A DNA stretch of 9,551 nucleotides from JAIRQK01 sp047974135. GTDB lineage: Bacteria > Campylobacterota > Campylobacteria > Campylobacterales > Campylobacteraceae. The stretch's first letter is position 1, and every line of letters begins with the position of its first letter. The stretch is from positions 1 to 9,551 of the forward strand of contig JBKECC010000086.1 of NCBI GenBank assembly GCA_047974135.1, given 5' to 3'. Below are positions 6,849-9,551 of this stretch, one piece after another. Made by a program: the position numbers and the translations under genes. The notes beneath the pieces are model-generated. The model searched no databases. It saw only the letters and a program-made list of their open reading frames with translations, and was not told the origin of the DNA.

Positions 6849-7749
6849 ATAGATTGTTATAATTTTCCAAAACAAAATCTGGAGTGATTTTTGACTTTTG
6901 TATATAAAAATCTATATCTAAGTTTGCGTAAAATCCGTAATCTTTTACAAGAAGAGTTTTAAGACCATTTGCATTTGCGCCCAAAATATCTGTATGAAGA
7001 GTATCGCCAACCATCACAATATCCTCTTTTTTAACACCAAAACGTTTTTTTGCTACATTTATCGCATAACTAAAAACCGTTGCATATGGTTTTCCAAAAA
7101 CAAAAAGCGGATTAAAAAGCTCATCCCTCTCTTTTAAAACGTAGTATCCGGGCTCTTTTTTAAATGTGCCATTTTCATGAGGGGAAACCACATCAGCATT
7201 TCCAAGCCAAAGTTCGCGTGGATTTTTTGATAGTTCATCAACAAACCTCATTTGCAATGTTTCACTCCATTCGCTTGTGCTTAAGAAGAGAAATTTATCG
7301 CTATCAAAAAAACCATCATCTTTTACAAACTTTGCCTTTAAATCTACCTCTAATTCTTGCTTTGGCGAGATGATTCCCCAAGTAGTTGTACTCTTTTTTA
7401 TACAAGAAAAAAGCACTTCTCTACTTGTTATAATCTCATCCTCATTAAAGTCAAACCCCATATTTGTCAGTTTTTCATGAACAGCTTTTTTGGGCATAGA
7501 AGCGCTGTTACTTAAAACTAAAATCTTTTTGTTTTTCTCTCTTAAAATTTTTATAAAATTAAAGGCTTTATCTATTGCCTTTTCACCCTGATTTAAAACA
7601 CCATATGCATCAAGCAAAAAGACTTTTGAGCTCAAAAGTGGCTCTTTTAAATCTTTTACATGTAAAGTCTTTTTTTTGACATTGTTGAAAGGAAGTTTAT
7701 TTTTTGCTCTTTCATAAATTTCAAAAATTTCATTTGGTTCATTTATCAT
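6847..7749 (-). CDS. HAD superfamily class IIA hydrolase (TIGR01459-like, 300 aa)
   Basis: A probable phosphatase of the haloacid dehalogenase superfamily, NagD-like class IIA. Motif I is FLLDAYGVL with nucleophile Asp47. Motif II is VLSNS (Ser80). Motif III is G-K-P (Lys220). Motif IV is VGDTLHTDILGA (Asp249, Asp254), the IIA pattern. The second Asp of canonical DxD is Tyr49; the TIGR01459 group commonly has an aromatic residue there. The cap domain lies between motifs II and III. The start ATG overlaps the phnE-2 stop by 4 bp (ATGA), making it the last gene of the transporter operon, so it may dephosphorylate an imported phospho-compound (inference). No substrate can be named. A TTTACATGTAAA palindrome (7655-7666) lies inside the gene and encodes part of L-H-V-K. 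Confidence 0.82.
   Translation of the reverse strand: MINEPNEIFEIYERAKNKLPFNNVKKKTLHVKDLKEPLLSSKVFLLDAYGVLNQGEKAIDKAFNFIKILREKNKKILVLSNSASMPKKAVHEKLTNMGFDFNEDEIITSREVLFSCIKKSTTTWGIISPKQELEVDLKAKFVKDDGFFDSDKFLFLSTSEWSETLQMRFVDELSKNPRELWLGNADVVSPHENGTFKKEPGYYVLKERDELFNPLFVFGKPYATVFSYAINVAKKRFGVKKEDIVMVGDTLHTDILGANANGLKTLLVKDYGFYANLDIDFYIQKSKITPDFVLENYNNL
7655..7666. repeat. TTTACATGTAAA palindrome, copy 4 (inside HAD hydrolase gene)
   Basis: A 12-bp perfect palindrome near the 5' end of the HAD gene (codons for T-L-H-V-K, about residues 28-32), in a poorly conserved stretch ahead of motif I. Confidence 0.6.
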
Positions 7750-8558
7750 ATTATCATCTTTCTAACTTTAGCCGAGATTGACTCAGAGATGACAACCGTT
7801 GCTAAAATTATTATAATTATTAGAGTTACTTGAGGCCAAGCCAACACATTTAGTGATGATTGTAAAAATAGCCCAAGTCCGCCTGCTCCAACTAGTCCAA
7901 TGACTGCTGATTCACGTATATTTATATCCCATCTAAAAATGGTTATTGCAAGAAAAGATGGCAATATTTGCGGGATAATCGCATAATCGATGATGGAGAG
8001 TCTTGATGCTCCCGTTGCACTGATGGCTTCCACACTTTTTTTATCAATCTCCTCTATACTTTCATACAAAAGTTTTGATACAAATCCAATCGATCTAAAC
8101 ATAATCGCCAAAATGCCAGCCAAAATGCCAGGCCCTAAAATAGAAACAAGCAAAAGTGCCCAGATGATAGAATTTATAGACCTTGAAGATACAATGATTA
8201 AAAGTGCTATTGGTCTTATAAAGATAGTTGATGGCGTTGTATTTCTTGCGGCCAAAAATGCTATCGGAACCGATATAATCGTACCAAGTAAGGTACCAAG
8301 AGTTGCTATATTTAAAGTATCCCAAATAGCACGATAAAGTTTATCTATATAACTCCAACGAGGTGGAAACATACGAGATAACAAATCGCTTGCTTGCTCA
8401 TGTGCATCATAAACAAAAATCCACATCGTATCTTTTGTCATGATTTGCCAACAATAGACAAAAAGGACAACAAAGAAAAACCAAAGTGCAAAAACAAACC
8501 AATTTTTTCGGCTCATTCTTTGCTGCCAAACTTTATTTTCTTTTGTTAACTCGCCCAT
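7746..8558 (-). CDS. phnE: Phosphonate-type ABC transporter permease PhnE, second copy (270 aa)
   Basis: Inner-membrane permease of the PhnCDE family, which imports phosphonates, phosphite or related anions. There is one long membrane segment near residues 20-40, then the family core: RSINSIIWALLLVSILGPG, the coupling loop EEIDKKSVEAISATGAS, and RESAVIGLVGAGGLG (215-229), followed by a last membrane helix. About 40 per cent or more of the core looks identical to the neighbouring permease, so the two probably pair as a heterodimer. The ATG at 8556-8558 lies inside the end of the upstream permease gene (13-bp overlap) with only a weak GGAT-like ribosome site, so coupled translation is likely. 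The ligand cannot be inferred from the permease alone. Confidence 0.88.
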   Translation of the reverse strand: MGELTKENKVWQQRMSRKNWFVFALWFFFVVLFVYCWQIMTKDTMWIFVYDAHEQASDLLSRMFPPRWSYIDKLYRAIWDTLNIATLGTLLGTIISVPIAFLAARNTTPSTIFIRPIALLIIVSSRSINSIIWALLLVSILGPGILAGILAIMFRSIGFVSKLLYESIEEIDKKSVEAISATGASRLSIIDYAIIPQILPSFLAITIFRWDINIRESAVIGLVGAGGLGLFLQSSLNVLAWPQVTLIIIIILATVVISESISAKVRKMII

Positions 8559-9349
8559 TTTCTAATCCATCCAGATAGATATTCACAAGCTAAAACTATG
8601 AGTATGATGATTATCAAAATAGCTCCTGCGCTATCATACTCATATCTATCGAGTGTTGTAGTAAGTGTGGCTCCAATTCCACCTGCTCCAACTATGCCAA
8701 TGACTGCTGATTCCCTAAAATTTATATCAAATCTATAAAAGAAAAGTCCTATCATCCTTTGCATAACCTGAGGAACAATTGCATAGTTTATACGTTGAAG
8801 CCAACTGGAACCTGTTGCTGTGATAGCTTCAAGTTGTTTTTTATCTATCTCTTCTATCTCTTCGGCAAGGAGTTTTCCTAAAAATCCGATAGTTGCATAA
8901 GTTAGTGTTAAAAACCCTGCAAATGTTCCAAATCCAAAGAGTGCAACAAAAAAGATAGCGACTATAATCTCTTGCAATGAACGAGAAAGTGCTATGAAGC
9001 CACGACAAAAAAGATAAACCCATTTTGGTGAAATATTTCTTGCGGCTCCTACCCCAAAAGGAATGGCAAGCAAAACACCTACAAATGTTGAAGTTACGGA
9101 CATCGTGATACTCTCATAAATGCCGTTTTTTATCTCACCAGCCCTTGTGGTAAAATCTGCCCTTATGAACTCGTTTACAAACCTCAAACCTTTATCTATT
9201 CCCTCATAAAGCCTTACAAAATCAATATCAACACTTTTTATCCCAAAAAAAAGATAAATCAAAAAAAGAAGCAACAAAAGAACTCTATACTTTTTTTCTT
9301 TTATTATATAATGAGGTCTTGTCCAAGTTTTTGTTGTTACTTTTTCCAT
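8546..9349 (-). CDS. phnE: Phosphonate-type ABC transporter permease PhnE, first copy (267 aa)
   Basis: The partner permease, same family. It has an N-terminal membrane anchor (about residues 23-42, LLLLLFLIYLFF), a long periplasmic stretch (to about 75), core helices, the coupling loop EEIDKKQLEAITATGSS, and RESAVIGIVGAGGIG (212-226). The last 56 residues have the same length after this motif as in the second copy, as expected from gene duplication. It starts at ATG 9347-9349, whose A is shared with the phnC stop (TAATG), and ends 13 bp inside the second permease. Two dissimilar PhnE genes behind one phnC is a common layout for phosphite or phosphonate importers. Confidence 0.88.
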   Translation of the reverse strand: MEKVTTKTWTRPHYIIKEKKYRVLLLLLFLIYLFFGIKSVDIDFVRLYEGIDKGLRFVNEFIRADFTTRAGEIKNGIYESITMSVTSTFVGVLLAIPFGVGAARNISPKWVYLFCRGFIALSRSLQEIIVAIFFVALFGFGTFAGFLTLTYATIGFLGKLLAEEIEEIDKKQLEAITATGSSWLQRINYAIVPQVMQRMIGLFFYRFDINFRESAVIGIVGAGGIGATLTTTLDRYEYDSAGAILIIIILIVLACEYLSGWIRKWAS

Positions 9350-9551
9350 TAGGCCGCTTTTTCTATCACTTTTTCTTTTGCGTCATCTTTATTTATTTGA
9401 TTCCAGTCTTCACTTCCATAAATCTTTGTCAAAACCTTCTCATCAAGCTCTTCTGGTTTACCATCAAACACAATACTTCCACCATTTAACCCAACTATGC
9501 GTTTTGTAAACTGTTTTGCTAAAACTATGTCGTGGATATTTATAATCGTTG
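9349..9551 (-). CDS. phnC: Phosphonate-type ABC transporter ATP-binding protein PhnC, C-terminal fragment (cut by window edge)
   Basis: The last 66 codons are visible. They carry the switch-histidine region T-I-I-N-I-H-D, then KRIVGLNGGSIVFDGKPEEL, D-E-K-V-L-T-K-I-Y-G and a short charged tail ending KVIEKAA. The order 'IVGLxxGxIVFDGxPxEL...IYG' is characteristic of PhnC, which couples ATP hydrolysis to the PhnE permeases. The stop TAA (9349-9351) overlaps the start of the first permease gene by one base. Walker A, signature and Walker B lie outside the window, as does any phnD binding-protein gene. Confidence 0.88.
   Translation of the reverse strand, partial: TIINIHDIVLAKQFTKRIVGLNGGSIVFDGKPEELDEKVLTKIYGSEDWNQINKDDAKEKVIEKAA

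Noticed and set aside
7990..8337. 115-codon open frame on the plus strand opposite the second phnE
   Set aside because: Antisense to a conserved permease core, no ribosome site or family resemblance; a shadow frame.
1..9551. tRNA, rRNA, CRISPR, insertion sequence or prophage pieces
   Set aside because: No repeat arrays, transposase-like proteins or tRNA-like cloverleafs were seen; the only gaps between genes are under about 210 bp and hold the regulatory elements listed.

Overview
The window is AT-rich bacterial DNA, tightly packed, with no insertion sequence, CRISPR array or RNA gene that I can see. Gene content and protein sequences point to the Campylobacterota (Epsilonproteobacteria; a Sulfurimonas-, Sulfurospirillum- or Arcobacter-like organism): the gene order TorD-like chaperone, tiny Tat-signal protein, fdhA, fdhB resembles the Campylobacter jejuni formate dehydrogenase locus, and a Tup tungstate transporter lies beside it.

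Left block (1-4050, minus strand): a formate dehydrogenase operon read right to left, made of a TorD-family chaperone (fdhM-like), a 65-residue Tat-targeted accessory protein, the catalytic subunit FdhA, and the first 28 codons of the iron-sulfur subunit FdhB, which runs off the left edge. FdhA is a selenoprotein. Its reading frame is crossed by one in-frame TGA (2396-2398) at the catalytic position, followed by a SECIS-like hairpin, so naive gene calling splits it in two.

Middle block (4178-6829): a tungstate ABC transporter. tupA (binding protein, minus strand) is divergent from tupB-tupC (permease and ATPase, plus strand, ATGA overlap). The transporter would supply the tungsten (or molybdenum) used by the formate dehydrogenase. 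A 21-bp element in front of the fdh operon (4103-4123) matches 18 of 21 bases of one in front of tupA (5028-5048), and a further half-copy lies at 5071-5079. I read these as operators of one metal-responsive regulator, possibly ModE-like.

Right block (6847-9551, minus strand): the distal part of a phosphonate-type ABC transporter operon, with the C-terminal end of PhnC (enters from the right edge), two PhnE-type permeases and a HAD-IIA hydrolase. All four genes are joined by 1-13 bp overlaps. The ligand cannot be told from this window. tupC and the HAD gene converge on a compact palindromic terminator at 6828-6848.

Beyond the genes, the most notable signals are the selenocysteine recoding, the shared fdh/tup operator, and a palindrome TTACATGTAA present four times, both in genes and between them. 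I do not see a clearly new multi-gene system; the shared operator and the palindrome are the best candidates for undescribed biology.
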